A stretch of DNA of 64,000 bases, from NCBI GenBank assembly GCA_036500345.1, contig DASYCE010000032.1, positions 1 through 64,000 of the forward strand, given 5' to 3'. This document shows, one piece after another, positions 44,893 through 54,782 of this stretch. The stretch comes from Gemmatimonadales bacterium. Its GTDB lineage: Bacteria; Gemmatimonadota; Gemmatimonadetes; Gemmatimonadales; GWC2-71-9. The notes below the pieces were generated by a model. It worked only from the letters and a program-made list of their open reading frames with translations. It ran no database searches and was not told the origin of the DNA. Within the stretch, counting starts at the first letter, position 1. Each line of letters starts with the position of its first letter. The translations under genes were made by a program, and so were the position numbers.

Positions 44893-47385
44893 ATGATCAA
44901 CCTCAAGTTCGCATTCCGGCTGCTGCTCAAGACGCCATTCGTGACCAGCGTCGCGATTGCATCACTCGCACTCGGCATCGGCGCGAATACCGCGATCTTC
45001 TCGCTGTTCAACCAGCTCCTGTTGCGGCCGCTGCCGGTGCTGCACCCCGATCGGCTGGTGAATCTCGGCGCCCCCGGTCCGAATCCTGGAAGTCAATCGT
45101 GCGGTCTCGCCGGTGGCTGCGACGTGGTCTTCTCGTACCCGATGTTTCGCGATCTCGAGCGCGAGCAGACGCCATTCACGGGGATCGCTGCGCACGTCGT
45201 CTTCGACGCGAACCTCGCGGCCCGGAATCACACCGAAAGCGCCGAGGCGATGATGGTCTCGGGGAGCTACTTCCAGGTCCTCGGGCTCAACCCCGTGATC
45301 GGTCGGCTGCTCGGTCGGGACGACGACCAGGCGCCGGGCGCGTCGCGTGTCGCGGTGCTGTCGTACGACTACTGGACCAACACCTTCGGCGGCGATCCCA
45401 CCGTCCTGAATCAGTCGGTGATCGTCAACGGCGAATCGATGACGATCATCGGTGTCGCGCCGCGAGGCTTCACCGGAACGACGATCGGGTCACGACCGAG
45501 CGTCTTCATGCCGATCACGATGCGTGGGATCCTGATTCCGGGATGGAAGGGATTCGACAATCGGCGAAGCTACTGGATCTATCTGTTCGCGCGGCTCAAG
45601 CCCGGGATCTCGATCGACAAGGCGTCGGCCGCGATCAACGTGCCGTACCACGCGATTCTCACCAACGTCGAGGCACCGCTCCAGCAGGGAATGAGCGCGC
45701 CGACGATGGCGAAGTTCCGCGCCAAGGTGCTCACCCTTGCCCCGGGATTTCAGGGGCAGAGCACCGTCGGGAAGGATGCCAAGGGTCCGCTCACCTTCCT
45801 CCTTGCCATTACCGCGTTCGTCCTGCTCATCGCGTGTGCCAACATCGCGAATCTCCTGCTGGTCCGCGGCGCCTCTCGCGCCGGCGAGATGGCGGTGCGG
45901 ATGTCGATCGGCGGAAGCCGCACCCAGATGGTGATGCAGCTGCTGGTGGAATCGTGCATCCTCGGACTGGTTGGCGGGATCGCGAGCCTGGGCGTTGCGC
46001 GCGCGACCCTCGGCGCGATGGCGCATCTGCTCCCCGACTTTGCGGCGCAGACCTTCGACGTCCATCTCGATGGGGCGGTCATCTTCTTCACGGCGTCGCT
46101 CGCGATCGGGACCGCGATCGTCTTCGGGCTCTTTCCGGCGATCCACGCCACCCGTCCCGACCTCATCGCCGGATTGCGTGCCAGCACGGGACAGCCCGGC
46201 GGGGGACGAGCGGCGGCGCGCTGGCGGAGTACGCTCGCGACTGCGCAGATCGCGCTGTCGATGGCGCTCCTCGGCGCTGCCGGGTTGTTCGCGCGATCGC
46301 TGGCGAACATCTCCCGCACCGATCTCGGCGTGAAGATCGATCGCGTCGTCACCTTCGGGCTGTCGCCGTCGCGGAACGGCTACGCCTACCCGCGCACGCT
46401 GCAGCTGATGCAGCAGGTGGAGGACCGCTTGCGGCACGAGCCCGGCGTGACCGCGGTGACGAGCTCGCAGGTTCCGCTGCTCGCCAACAGCAATTGGGGG
46501 AACGACGTTGATGTCGAAGGGTTCGCCACCGGTCCCGACGTCGACAACAACTCGCGCCGCAACATGGTCAGTCCCGGCTACTTCAGTACCCTCGGCGTCC
46601 CGGTAATGACTGGTCGCGAGTTCACCGAGGCCGATTTCCTCGGCGCGCCGAAAGTCGCCATCGTCAACCAGGCCTTCGCGAAGAAGTTCAACCTTGGCGC
46701 CAACCCCGTCGGCAAGCGGATGGACGAATCGAGCAGGAAATACGACATCGAGATCGTCGGCCTGGTCCGCGACGCGAAGTACAGCGACGTCAAGGACCAG
46801 ATCCCGCCGGTCTACTTCACGCCAATTGCGCAGGACAGCGGCATCGGGTCGGCGTCGTTCTACGTGCGCACGTCGCTCGATCCGCGACGGATGGTCGCGA
46901 CGATTCCCAAGGTGATCGCGGCGATCGATCCGAACCTGCCGGTGGAGGACCTTCGCACCATGCCCGAACAGGTGCGCCAGAACGTCTATCTCGACCGTTT
47001 CATCAGCATCTTCTCGGGGGCGTTCGCCGGCCTCGCAACGCTGCTCGCGGCGATCGGCCTGTATGGCGTCCTTGCGTACACCGTCGCGCAGCGCACTCGC
47101 GAGATCGGCGTCCGCATGGCGCTCGGCGCCGCCCCGTGGCGCGTGCGGTCGATGGTCCTGGGACAGGTCGCAATGATGACACTGATCGGCGCGGTCATCG
47201 GTGTCGGGGCGGCGGTGGCCCTGGGGCGGCTGGCACAGGCTCAGCTCTATCAAATGCAGGGATACGACCCGATCGCGCTGTCACTCGCGGTGGTGACGCT
47301 TGCCGCTGTGGCGTTCGTGGCGGGTCTCGTCCCGGCGGTCCGCGCATCGCGGATCGAGCCGACGCGCGCCTTGCGATACGAATAG
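44893..47385 (+). CDS. ADOP-family ABC permease, no padR neighbour
   Basis: An 830-residue permease starting MINLKFAFRLLLKTPFVTSV, lacking the soluble N-terminal prefix of the two other ADOPs. Domain order is TM, MacB periplasmic domain, FtsX block (FLLAITAFVLLIACANIANL; SRAGEMAVRMSIGGSRTQMV), TM, second periplasmic domain, FtsX block (TREIGVRMALGAAPWRVRSM) ending RASRIEPTALRYE-like. No ATPase or PadR gene is adjacent; an ATG 14 codons upstream is possible. It is divergent in sequence from the PadR-linked paralogues. Confidence 0.92.
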   Translation: MINLKFAFRLLLKTPFVTSVAIASLALGIGANTAIFSLFNQLLLRPLPVLHPDRLVNLGAPGPNPGSQSCGLAGGCDVVFSYPMFRDLEREQTPFTGIAAHVVFDANLAARNHTESAEAMMVSGSYFQVLGLNPVIGRLLGRDDDQAPGASRVAVLSYDYWTNTFGGDPTVLNQSVIVNGESMTIIGVAPRGFTGTTIGSRPSVFMPITMRGILIPGWKGFDNRRSYWIYLFARLKPGISIDKASAAINVPYHAILTNVEAPLQQGMSAPTMAKFRAKVLTLAPGFQGQSTVGKDAKGPLTFLLAITAFVLLIACANIANLLLVRGASRAGEMAVRMSIGGSRTQMVMQLLVESCILGLVGGIASLGVARATLGAMAHLLPDFAAQTFDVHLDGAVIFFTASLAIGTAIVFGLFPAIHATRPDLIAGLRASTGQPGGGRAAARWRSTLATAQIALSMALLGAAGLFARSLANISRTDLGVKIDRVVTFGLSPSRNGYAYPRTLQLMQQVEDRLRHEPGVTAVTSSQVPLLANSNWGNDVDVEGFATGPDVDNNSRRNMVSPGYFSTLGVPVMTGREFTEADFLGAPKVAIVNQAFAKKFNLGANPVGKRMDESSRKYDIEIVGLVRDAKYSDVKDQIPPVYFTPIAQDSGIGSASFYVRTSLDPRRMVATIPKVIAAIDPNLPVEDLRTMPEQVRQNVYLDRFISIFSGAFAGLATLLAAIGLYGVLAYTVAQRTREIGVRMALGAAPWRVRSMVLGQVAMMTLIGAVIGVGAAVALGRLAQAQLYQMQGYDPIALSLAVVTLAAVAFVAGLVPAVRASRIEPTRALRYE

Positions 47386-47458
47386 CCACCCCTGCGTCCC
47401 TCTGGGCTCCCGGGCCACGACCCCCCATTTTCCTGCCGCACTCAGCCGCGAGGGAACA

Positions 47459-48547
47459 ATCGGGAAGTCATGGTTCGGGATCGGCGCTGCACTGATGTCG
47501 GTTGGTTGTGGCGCATCGCCTTCACCGGCTCCGATGACGCGAGGGGCAACCGGCGCGTCCAGCGTCTACGTGGCGCCGGAGCCGGGCGAACGGCATCTCG
47601 CAAACATCCGGCAACTGACGTTCGGCGGCAACAATGCCGAAGCGTATTTCTCCGCCGACGGACGGCAGCTGATCTTCCAGCGGAAGGAGAGCGTCGATCG
47701 CAACGTCGGCTGTGATCAGGAATACGTGATCAACATCGATGGATCGGGGATGCACCGCGTGTCGGACGGGAAGGGGCGCACCACCTGCGGATATTTCATC
47801 GATCGCGACCGCCAGATCCTCTACAGCTCGACTTTCGCGTTTGATTCGGCGTGTCCACCGATGCCGGATCCCGCCCTCGGCTACATCTGGCCGCTCAGTC
47901 ACTTTGAGCTCTACACCGCCAACCGCGATGGGTCGGGACTGCGCGCCCTGACGAAGACCGGCGGATACAACGCCGAAACGACCGCCTCCGTCGACGGGAA
48001 GCGGCTGATCTTCACGTCGACGCGTGATGGGGATATCGACCTCTATACCATGAACGCCGACGGTACCGGTGTGCGCCGGATCACCAACCGGATCGGCTAC
48101 GACGGCGGCGCCTTCTTCTCGCGCGACGGCCGCGAGATCGTCTGGCGTGCCGCCTATCCGGTCACCGCTGCAGATTCGGCGGACTATCGCCACCTGCTGG
48201 CGCAGAACCTCGTCCGGCCAGCGGCGCTCGAAATCTGGACCGCGCATGCCGACGGGTCCGCGCCGCGCCAGGTGACGCACCTGGGCGGGGCCAACTGGGC
48301 GCCGTATTTCTCTCCCGATGGCAAGCGAATCATCTTCACATCCAACTACGAAGACCCGCACGGTGGGAACTTCGACCTCTACCTCGTCGGTACCGATGGG
48401 AGTGGATTGGAGAAGATCACCACGTCAAGCGAATTCGACGGCTTCCCGATCTTCTCACCCGACGGAAAGAAACTGGTGTGGATCTCCAGCCGTCATGCCA
48501 GGGAACCGGGAGAGATCAACATCTTCATCGCGGACTGGAAGGACTGA
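47459..48547 (+). CDS. Exported PD40/TolB-like beta-propeller protein
   Basis: About 360 residues with at least four PD40 repeats (AEAYFSADGRQLIFQRKESV; AETTASVDGKRLIFTSTRDGDIDLYTMNADG; WAPYFSPDGKRIIFTSNYED; GFPIFSPDGKKLVWISSRHA), as in TolB and DPP-type propellers. The only in-frame ATG (at 47495) cuts off a hydrophobic signal-like segment (KSWFGIGAALMSVGCG). An ATC with GAGGG four bases upstream would give a complete signal with a Cys for lipidation, so an AUC start is likely; this is inference. Its stop is immediately followed by lepB. Confidence 0.8.
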   Translation: MGKSWFGIGAALMSVGCGASPSPAPMTRGATGASSVYVAPEPGERHLANIRQLTFGGNNAEAYFSADGRQLIFQRKESVDRNVGCDQEYVINIDGSGMHRVSDGKGRTTCGYFIDRDRQILYSSTFAFDSACPPMPDPALGYIWPLSHFELYTANRDGSGLRALTKTGGYNAETTASVDGKRLIFTSTRDGDIDLYTMNADGTGVRRITNRIGYDGGAFFSRDGREIVWRAAYPVTAADSADYRHLLAQNLVRPAALEIWTAHADGSAPRQVTHLGGANWAPYFSPDGKRIIFTSNYEDPHGGNFDLYLVGTDGSGLEKITTSSEFDGFPIFSPDGKKLVWISSRHAREPGEINIFIADWKD

Positions 48548-48550
48548 GGA

Positions 48551-49270
48551 ATGACGAGCGCGGCGCGTCGCGGAGCATCCATCGCGCGCTGGTTCCTCGA
48601 GTGGCTCAAGTCCATCGCGATCGCGCTGGTCGTGTGGCTCTTTCTCCGGACCTTCGTGGTCGAGGCCTTCACCATTCCGTCGGGGAGCATGGAGAACACG
48701 CTCCTCATCGGCGATTTCCTCTTCGTCAACAAGTTCCTCTACGGCGCGGAAGTCCCGCTGATCCACACGCATCTTCCCGAGGTTCGTGAGCCGGAGCGCG
48801 GCGATATCCTCGTCTTCGATTCGGTCGAGGGCGACGGGATGAAGATCGTGAAGCGACTGATCGGGATCCCGGGCGACACGATCGCCATGCGACACGGCAC
48901 CGTCTATCGCAACGGTGCGGCGCTCGACGAACCGTACGCCGTGAGCAGCGATCCGATGGGAAGCGCCGATCTGGTGGCCCGGGCGCGGATGCGGGACTGG
49001 CAGGTGAAGCATTTCGCCGGACGAGTTCCGCCGCGGTATGACCCCGATCTCCACGACTGGGGTCCGGTCATCGTCCCCCACGACTCGCTCTTCGTGATGG
49101 GCGACAATCGTGACGATTCCTACGATGGACGTTACTGGGGTTTCCTGCCGAGGGCGAACGTGCTCGGCCGTCCGCTGCTGGTCTATTTCAGCTACAACCC
49201 CGAGAGTCTCCGCAAGATGGCTTTCCTGACCCGGGTGCGGTGGAACCGGCTGTTCACCGTTCCGAGGTAG
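48551..49270 (+). CDS. lepB: Signal peptidase I
   Basis: A 239-residue inner-membrane peptidase that removes Sec signal peptides. One TM helix (SIAIALVVWLFLRTFVVEAF) is followed by the serine box IPSGSMENTLLIGD with nucleophile S46, general base K101 in IVKRLIGIPGD, and the GDNRDDSYDGRYWGFL motif. Length and order are typical of bacterial LepB. It follows the propeller gene without a gap of note, so both are probably cotranscribed. Confidence 0.97.
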   Translation: MTSAARRGASIARWFLEWLKSIAIALVVWLFLRTFVVEAFTIPSGSMENTLLIGDFLFVNKFLYGAEVPLIHTHLPEVREPERGDILVFDSVEGDGMKIVKRLIGIPGDTIAMRHGTVYRNGAALDEPYAVSSDPMGSADLVARARMRDWQVKHFAGRVPPRYDPDLHDWGPVIVPHDSLFVMGDNRDDSYDGRYWGFLPRANVLGRPLLVYFSYNPESLRKMAFLTRVRWNRLFTVPR

Positions 49271-49285
49271 GATTCGCGCCGCGGC

Positions 49286-49525
49286 TCATTGCTGCCGGCT
49301 GCCGACTTCCCCCGCGCGATCAACGTAGGTCACGACCCGGCCGCAGGTGGGGCAGGTGAGGGTCACCGGTCCGCTGACCGAGTGGCCATCGCACGGGCGG
49401 CACGGGCTGCGGTCGACCCCTGCCGCGCCACAACACGGGCACGCCATGGCCCGCCCCTGACGGTCGGCGCTGATCAGGGAGAGAGCTTCATCTGGGCGGA
49501 ATTCCTTGACGTGGCGACGGCCCAA
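49286..49525 (-). CDS. Small zinc-ribbon protein
   Basis: A 79-residue protein with CPCCGAAG, CRPCDG and CPTCGR, giving pairs of CxxC for one or two zinc ribbons. Translation from TTG is supported by GAAAGGA seven bases upstream; M27 is an alternative. The N-terminal part (HVKEFRPDEALSLISADRQG) is charged. No function is apparent. It converges with lepB. Confidence 0.7.
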   Translation of the reverse strand: MGRRHVKEFRPDEALSLISADRQGRAMACPCCGAAGVDRSPCRPCDGHSVSGPVTLTCPTCGRVVTYVDRAGEVGSRQQ

Positions 49526-49591
49526 GGGCAGTCCTTTCCACGCTGAGTGCTGGGGGAGGGACCCTTCCTACCTACGGTATTCCGGCCAATC

Positions 49592-49648
49592 CGTCAAGAG
49601 TCTCAGGTGGTCGTTCTCTTGACGCCACCCCCGCTGGGCGTCTACGTT
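49592..49648 (+). promoter_or_regulatory. Promoter with inverted repeat upstream of H1-like-tail gene
   Basis: CGTCAAGAG (49592-49600) and CTCTTGACG (49616-49624) are exact 9-base complements. TTGACG (49619-49624) and TACGTT (49643-49648) with an 18-base spacer form a plausible promoter, so the repeat covers the -35 box as an operator might. Confidence 0.5.
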
Positions 49649-49668
49649 CGCCGTTTTCGAGGGTTCCT

Positions 49669-50184
49669 GTGACCGAATTGGCTGCACCCCAGATTTCGTC
49701 GCTGATGGAAGCGCTCCCGGGCATTGCCGCGGTTCTGCGGAGCCCGGTTGCCAACGCGATGGTCGCGCTCTGCCGCTCCGCCGCCGGCCTGGAAGAGTTC
49801 CAGCTCCAGCATGCGGAGGAATTGCTCCGTTTCGGTGTGCGACGTAACCTCCTCACTCCTGAGGAAGTAGACACCGTCCTCGACGAGCTCCGGGGAGTGG
49901 TTGCCAAGCGGCCGCCGAGACCCCCCCCGCCGCCGAAGCCGGCACCCCCCAAGGTCGAGGCTCCGAAGGTGCCTCACCGCCCCAAGGGGATCCAACTCAA
50001 ACCGGCATCGAAGCGTCCGCCACCGCCGCCGCCTCCTCCGGCCAAGCCGAAGCCCAAGGCAGCGCCGGCGCCGGTGAAGAAGGTCATGGCCAAGAAGGCG
50101 GTGCCGGTAAAGGCTGCGTCCAAGGCCGCGCCGGCCAAGCACGCCGCTGCCAAGCCGGCGCACAAGCCCGCGAAGAAGCGCTAG
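49669..50184 (+). CDS. Protein with histone-H1-like Pro/Ala/Lys-rich tail
   Basis: A 171-residue protein. The N-terminal 80 residues are helical ([20 protein letters not shown], then [20 protein letters not shown]) and may be a small protein-interaction domain. From residue 81 to the end it is dominated by Pro, Ala and Lys: [14 protein letters not shown] and then an [20 protein letters not shown] tail resembling bacterial histone H1-like DNA-binding proteins. Length and composition suggest nucleoid association, but this is inference. GTG start; a promoter with an inverted repeat lies upstream. It converges with the chemoreceptor gene by a four-base overlap. Confidence 0.75.
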   Translation: MTELAAPQISSLMEALPGIAAVLRSPVANAMVALCRSAAGLEEFQLQHAEELLRFGVRRNLLTPEEVDTVLDELRGVVAKRPPRPPPPPKPAPPKVEAPKVPHRPKGIQLKPASKRPPPPPPPPAKPKPKAAPAPVKKVMAKKAVPVKAASKAAPAKHAAAKPAHKPAKKR

Positions 50185-51839
50185 ACCCGGAAGCCTTTCA
50201 CCAGGCGGGTGAGGCGGTCGGCCGTGCCGACCACACTGGTGGCCGAGGCCGCGATTTCCTGCGTCGCGACCGATTGCTCTTCCGCGCTGTCGGTGACTGC
50301 TTGCGCGGCGAAGGCATTTCCCTGCGCCGACCGCGCCACATCGGCGGCTGTCGCGGCGAGCTGATCCGCCAGCTCACGATGCGCTGCCGCTTCGCGGGCG
50401 ACGGTGCCGGCAGCCTGGCTGACCTCTTCCACCGCCTTGACGATCTCCGCCAGCGCGCGGGTGACGCCGCCGGCAACGTCCTCGACGCCGGCGACCCGAT
50501 CCTTCCCCGCCGACACGGTGTCCGCGACGAGGTGCACCTGCTCCTGCAGCGTCGCCACGGTCTTGGCGATGCGGCGCGCTCCCTCGGCGCTGGTCTCGGC
50601 GAGTTGTCTGATTTCGCCGGCGACGACGGCAAATCCGTCCCCGGCTTCGCCGGCACGCGCCGCCTCGATCGCGGCGTTCAGCGCCAGCAGTTCGGTCTGC
50701 GCCGCGAGCTGCCCCGTCAGTGACACGAATTCCTGGACGGCCTCCGCCGACGCGGTGAGGCGGCCAACGGATTCGGTCGTCCTGGCCACGACCTCGTGCA
50801 ATTCGATCAGCGTCGCTGACGCAGCGCCGAGATGAACTTGATGCGTTGCAGCGGTGCGGCGAATCGCGTCGGCGACCGCAACGACGCGCTGCCCCGCGCC
50901 GGCGCTCCGTGCGGCGGCGGCTCGAAGGTCGCCGAGCAGGTTATCGCTCTGGCGCATCGCGGAGGCCTGACGCTCGGCGCTGGCCGACACTTCGCCGATC
51001 GCGCGCGACACCTGGCGAGCGCTTTCCGACAGCTGGCTCGATCGACCGGAGAGATGCGACGCGTTGTCGGTCAGCGATGCGGACACATCGGCGACGCTTC
51101 CCACGATGGCGCGAAGCCCCTGACTCATTTTCTGCACTGATGCGGCGAGGAGCCCGAGTTCCTGCGGCATCTGTCCCACGTCGCTCGGGCGAAGGTCGCC
51201 GGAGCCAACGCGCTCGGTCGCTCGGGCGAGGCGTGCCAGCGGCTGGACCACCGCGTTGAGCGTCGCGACTGCAGAGACGACCCCGATTACCAGTGCTGCC
51301 GCAAAGAGGATCCAGATGATTTTCCGGCGATCGGCGCTGCGCTGCGCCAGTCTGTCATTCTGATCCGCGGCAGCGACGGACTGCACCGCGGTCAGGGCGC
51401 GTACTTCCTCCATCAGCGAATCGGCGGCGGCATTTCGCCCCGGCTCGTCGGGTGCGGCACCGCCCGGTGAACGTCGCTCGAGTTCGCGCGACAGCGTCCC
51501 GATCCGACCGACCACGGTGAGTTCGGTACCGGTGAGATCGAACTGCTGATAGGAGCGGCTGGTGACGCGGAGCGACGCGAACGCCGAGTCGAGTCGCGAC
51601 TGTGCCAGCGAATCGGGACGAGCGGCGAGGACGTCGCCGGCGCGCACGGCAGCGACGACATCATGCGTCATGGTCTGCGCGAGAAGATCCCGCTGCTGCA
51701 GCGCAGTGAGCTCATCACGTACCGCATCTCCGAGGGAGTCCATCGCAGAGACCCCGAGAAAGGTCATTGCGAAGACCAGCAGCAGGAGGAGTACCGTCCC
51801 CGCTGTTACCCGGCTCCGCAGTGATCGAAGGTCGGTCAT
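50181..51839 (-). CDS. Methyl-accepting chemotaxis protein
   Basis: A 552-residue chemoreceptor: N-terminal TM ([20 protein letters not shown]), a periplasmic helical domain of about 140 residues, a second TM ([21 protein letters not shown]), HAMP ([20 protein letters not shown]) and the cytoplasmic helical hairpin with the conserved tip region [43 protein letters not shown]. No CheW pentapeptide is evident at the C-terminus, and there are no che genes in the window; its kinase must be elsewhere. GTG-strand neighbours are unrelated. Confidence 0.94.
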   Translation of the reverse strand: MTDLRSLRSRVTAGTVLLLLLVFAMTFLGVSAMDSLGDAVRDELTALQQRDLLAQTMTHDVVAAVRAGDVLAARPDSLAQSRLDSAFASLRVTSRSYQQFDLTGTELTVVGRIGTLSRELERRSPGGAAPDEPGRNAAADSLMEEVRALTAVQSVAAADQNDRLAQRSADRRKIIWILFAAALVIGVVSAVATLNAVVQPLARLARATERVGSGDLRPSDVGQMPQELGLLAASVQKMSQGLRAIVGSVADVSASLTDNASHLSGRSSQLSESARQVSRAIGEVSASAERQASAMRQSDNLLGDLRAAAARSAGAGQRVVAVADAIRRTAATHQVHLGAASATLIELHEVVARTTESVGRLTASAEAVQEFVSLTGQLAAQTELLALNAAIEAARAGEAGDGFAVVAGEIRQLAETSAEGARRIAKTVATLQEQVHLVADTVSAGKDRVAGVEDVAGGVTRALAEIVKAVEEVSQAAGTVAREAAAHRELADQLAATAADVARSAQGNAFAAQAVTDSAEEQSVATQEIAASATSVVGTADRLTRLVKGFRV

Positions 51840-51866
51840 CCTGCGGAGATGCGGACGGAGGACAAA

Positions 51867-52073
51867 CTACGAGGCGAGTTTCGTGACGTTGGCGGCCTGC
51901 AGGCCCTTCGGTCCTTCGACGATGTCGAACTCGACCTGATCTCCCTCGGCAAGCGATCGGAATCCGCTCGCTGCGATGGCGGAAAAATGGACGAAGACAT
52001 CCTTGCCACCTTCTTGCGCGATGAAGCCAAAACCCTTCGCGTCATTGAACCACTTCACTGTCCCCTTCGGCAT
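51867..52073 (-). CDS. Cold-shock domain protein
   Basis: A 68-residue single-domain Csp: [20 protein letters not shown] (RNP1 KGFGFI), [20 protein letters not shown] (RNP2 VFVHF) and [19 protein letters not shown]. It acts as an RNA chaperone. TGGGAGGA precedes the ATG about 10 bases away. It is followed by a chemoreceptor gene on the same strand. Confidence 0.97.
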   Translation of the reverse strand: MPKGTVKWFNDAKGFGFIAQEGGKDVFVHFSAIAASGFRSLAEGDQVEFDIVEGPKGLQAANVTKLAS

Positions 52074-52190
52074 GGCGCTGCATCCTCCCACAGTGGTGGA
52101 ACGAAACCCCGCACTAACGATGCGACCCCGTGGCGCATCGGGCAAGACTGGGGTCTGGGCTGCGGGGCGGTCCCACACTATCATCCCAAG

Positions 52191-52805
52191 ATGTCCGTCC
52201 CCACCGCGCTCGTCATTCGTACCTTCAGCGACCACGCCGAGGCGCTGGCCCACTGCATTGTGCGGGCCGGGGACGCGCCACGGATCCTGGCCTACGACGA
52301 CACGGTGGGATGTCCCGTCGAACAGTCGCTCGCTGCGCTCGAGTGGACCCGGGTCGTGGGGCTTCTCCCCGACGACGACCTGCTCCACGCCGGCCGGCTC
52401 ACCAGTGAAACCGCGGCTGCAGTTGTCGAACGCAAGACCGCCGACGGTCGGCGCTGGGTCTTCCTCGGACCGCGCCTTGATGCGCCGCCGGTCGACCCGT
52501 TCGAAGGCGAACTGATCCTCGACGAACCAGGCGTGATGGGAATTGCGTTTGGAGAGCGGGCGCAGGCGCTGGCGCATTTTCTCCGCGCAACTGGGGGCGC
52601 CGGCGCAATGATGGCTCAACTCGGCCGGCGCGCCCCGGAATTGCGACACATGCGGCGATGGCTCGCGCCGATCATTCAGGAGCTCGACGGCCCGCGCCGC
52701 TTGATCGCCGGGTGGTTCGCGGCGTCGTCGGGAGGGGCACTCTTCATCGGCGACGAGGGAGCCGACGCCACACACCGTTATATCGAGGTGGGAATCGATT
52801 CGTGA
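52191..52805 (+). CDS. Hypothetical cytoplasmic protein (204 aa)
   Basis: A 204-residue protein starting [20 protein letters not shown]. It has no TM, no known motif, and reads like an alpha/beta fold ([40 protein letters not shown]). The start codon has no clear ribosome site and its GTG-linked end overlaps the next gene. I cannot assign a function. Confidence 0.65.
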   Translation: MSVPTALVIRTFSDHAEALAHCIVRAGDAPRILAYDDTVGCPVEQSLAALEWTRVVGLLPDDDLLHAGRLTSETAAAVVERKTADGRRWVFLGPRLDAPPVDPFEGELILDEPGVMGIAFGERAQALAHFLRATGGAGAMMAQLGRRAPELRHMRRWLAPIIQELDGPRRLIAGWFAASSGGALFIGDEGADATHRYIEVGIDS

Positions 52806-53374
52806 AGCAGATGATTCGCTGGACTGCTGCAATGCTGATTGGCATCGCTCCGATCGCCGCGGCATCCGCCGCTGCACAATCACCGACGGCAGACATCCTC
52901 CAGCCGGGAAAGCTCACTCCCGAAAAGAGGACGTTGCGCGACGACATGCTGATGCTGCGCGACTCGCTTGACCTCATTGCCGGGATCCATGCGCGCGTCA
53001 TCCGCGCCCAGGCGTCGGGGATGACAGGGGTGTCGCTGTCGGCGGGTCGGCAACTGCCCCGTGCCTGTCGCGCCGGCGCCGTCGGCGCCGACCGTGACAC
53101 ACGCCTGATATCGTCGATGCACACCAATTCGCCCGCCGGGGATCAGGCGCTTCATCAATATCGCGCCGCTCTGGACACCCTCGGCACCGCCCTCCGTGCC
53201 TGCGAGCACGACGGTAGCACGCTCATGGCCAACGCGAAGCCCGATTTCGCCAGAATCGAATCGATTTCCGAGTCGGCGGTCCAGGCAATCCGCATCTACG
53301 AGGGCGTTCGCCTGATGCTGGTGCGAAAACTGGACATCGATTTGCCCGTTACTGGCAAAATGTTCCGAGGATAG
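52802..53374 (+). CDS. Exported hypothetical protein
   Basis: A 190-residue protein from GTG, overlapping the previous stop (GTGA). The signal peptide is [18 protein letters not shown]. The mature part is helical and charged ([31 protein letters not shown]), with two cysteines (RACRAG, RACEHD) and no recognised family. Translational coupling implies use with the preceding 204-residue protein. Confidence 0.7.
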   Translation: MKQMIRWTAAMLIGIAPIAAASAAAQSPTADILQPGKLTPEKRTLRDDMLMLRDSLDLIAGIHARVIRAQASGMTGVSLSAGRQLPRACRAGAVGADRDTRLISSMHTNSPAGDQALHQYRAALDTLGTALRACEHDGSTLMANAKPDFARIESISESAVQAIRIYEGVRLMLVRKLDIDLPVTGKMFRG

Positions 53375-53774
53375 AGCCGCTCAACCAGCTGTGGGTATGT
53401 TGATCAACATCTCCACAATTCGTGGACAAGGTCCGGAAGTCGCTCTTTTGACTGCACTTCGAACCCACAGCTGATCCGCATTAAGTGAGCTAACCCGAAT
53501 AAAATCAGGCACTTGCGCGATTCTTGCTTGTCGGTACCTTGGGTTTGGTGGTACCGATGGGGCGTTTTCGCGCGTCTCATCCTCTCCGATCTGGCGCCTC
53601 GGAGAGCCGTGCGAGCGAGTGGTCCGCGAGCCGCTCTGACCCGTAGCGCCCATGTTGTCGCAGCGCCCCCGAGCGTCGCGCCTCCATGCGAAGCGGTCGA
53701 TCAGTCAACCTGGTCGGCCGTTTCTTTTTTTGTTCGAACTAATTCCTTGATGGTAACGAAGCGACGGCTGACGT
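53375..53774. other. 400-base intergenic region with inverted repeat and DnaA-box-like words
   Basis: No gene is supported here. CAGCTGTGGGT (53386-53396) and ACCCACAGCTG (53463-53473) are exact 11-base inverted arms. Between and beside them are ATCTCCACA, TTGTCCACG (minus) and ATACCCACA (minus), each two mismatches from TTATCCACA, and the palindrome GTTGATCAAC. A T-run (TTTCTTTTTTTG) is near 53721-53732. CGGCTGA/TCAGCCG (53765-53771/53775-53781) is a hairpin over the stop of the following minus-strand gene. Confidence 0.45.
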
Positions 53775-54782
53775 TCAGCCGGTGGCGTCATCGTCAGTGC
53801 GTCCTCGGCCAAAATCCGCGGCAATTCGTACCAGCCAGCGGTTGTCGAGCTGCCAGAGCTTCTTCGATGCGACGCGCGCGTTCTCCGGAAACACGTCGAC
53901 CGACTGATACGCTTCGACGATGGACGCGGTCTTGGCGCTCGCATCGTCCGCGAAATGCAGGATCTCGGCTTCGAGCGTGGCCGGCTGCACCGGCGAGCCG
54001 TATTCGAGCCGCCCGTGGTGCGCGAGGATGAGATGCTCGAGGAGCATCGCTTCGTCGAGGGTACACGGCGACGGATCGACCGACTGGACAGCGTCGCGCA
54101 ACTTCATCACTCCCTGGACCACGTGGCCGATCAGCCGTCCGCGCTCGGTCGTCTCGAAGACACCGCCGTCCCAGCGGTACGCCTCGAGCTTGCCGATGTC
54201 GTGCAGCAGCACGCCCGCGAGGACCAGTTCGAGATCAGCCTTGGCGACCCGGGCAATCTGCATCGCGATCGCGAGGACCTCGCACGTGTGCTGCAGCAAT
54301 CCGCCGAGCCGGGCGTGGTGGCCGGTCCCCGGTGCGCCGGGGCACTCGCCGTATCGTGCGCGGAACTGATCGTCGGCGTAGAAAAGATCGAGCACCGCCC
54401 TGATCCGCGGGGCAGTGAGCTTGTCGCGCGCGTCGTCGATGAACTGCCAGTACCGATCCACCGGACCGACGCTCGGAACGAGATCGGCAAGCGGAATCGC
54501 CCCCTTTGGCAGCGGACGGACCGACGCAGCATCGAGCTGCACGCCGTCGCGATACGACGTGATCTTCCCGACCACCTGGACGATGTGGCCCTTGACCACG
54601 CCGCGAATGATCTCGTCGCGCCCGGCCCAGAACGGCGCGGATTCGATCTTTCCTGAGCGGTTGCCGAGCACCAGCGTGGTTCGGGGGTGGTCGCCGCCCT
54701 TGGCGACGACGTCAAGCACCAGAAACGCGTGATGGACCTCGGCTCCGACCGTGAGCCCGGGGATATCGAGCTGGGGATTCAT
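53775..54782 (-). CDS. OB-fold/HD-domain nuclease-like protein (YhaM-type)
   Basis: A 335-residue cytoplasmic protein. Residues 1-110 form an OB-fold nucleic-acid domain (AFLVLDVVAKGGDHPRTTLV; VKGHIVQVVGKITSYRDGVQ); residues 150-310 form an HD hydrolase domain (GGLLQHTCEVLAIAMQIARV, LAGVLLHDIGKLEAYRW with the HD metal pair, LILAHHGRLEYGSPV). This is the layout of YhaM-type 3'-5' exoribonucleases. The ATG lacks a good ribosome site, and the longer upstream frame overlaps the divergent Fis-like gene. Confidence 0.86.
   Translation of the reverse strand: MNPQLDIPGLTVGAEVHHAFLVLDVVAKGGDHPRTTLVLGNRSGKIESAPFWAGRDEIIRGVVKGHIVQVVGKITSYRDGVQLDAASVRPLPKGAIPLADLVPSVGPVDRYWQFIDDARDKLTAPRIRAVLDLFYADDQFRARYGECPGAPGTGHHARLGGLLQHTCEVLAIAMQIARVAKADLELVLAGVLLHDIGKLEAYRWDGGVFETTERGRLIGHVVQGVMKLRDAVQSVDPSPCTLDEAMLLEHLILAHHGRLEYGSPVQPATLEAEILHFADDASAKTASIVEAYQSVDVFPENARVASKKLWQLDNRWLVRIAADFGRGRTDDDATG

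Noticed and set aside
50181-51839. A chemotaxis operon
   Set aside because: Only a receptor is present; no cheA, cheW or flagellar gene is in the window.
53375-53774. Chromosomal origin of replication
   Set aside because: DnaA-like words are imperfect, no dnaA, dnaN or gidA-type genes are nearby, and strand switching of genes gives no clear sign.
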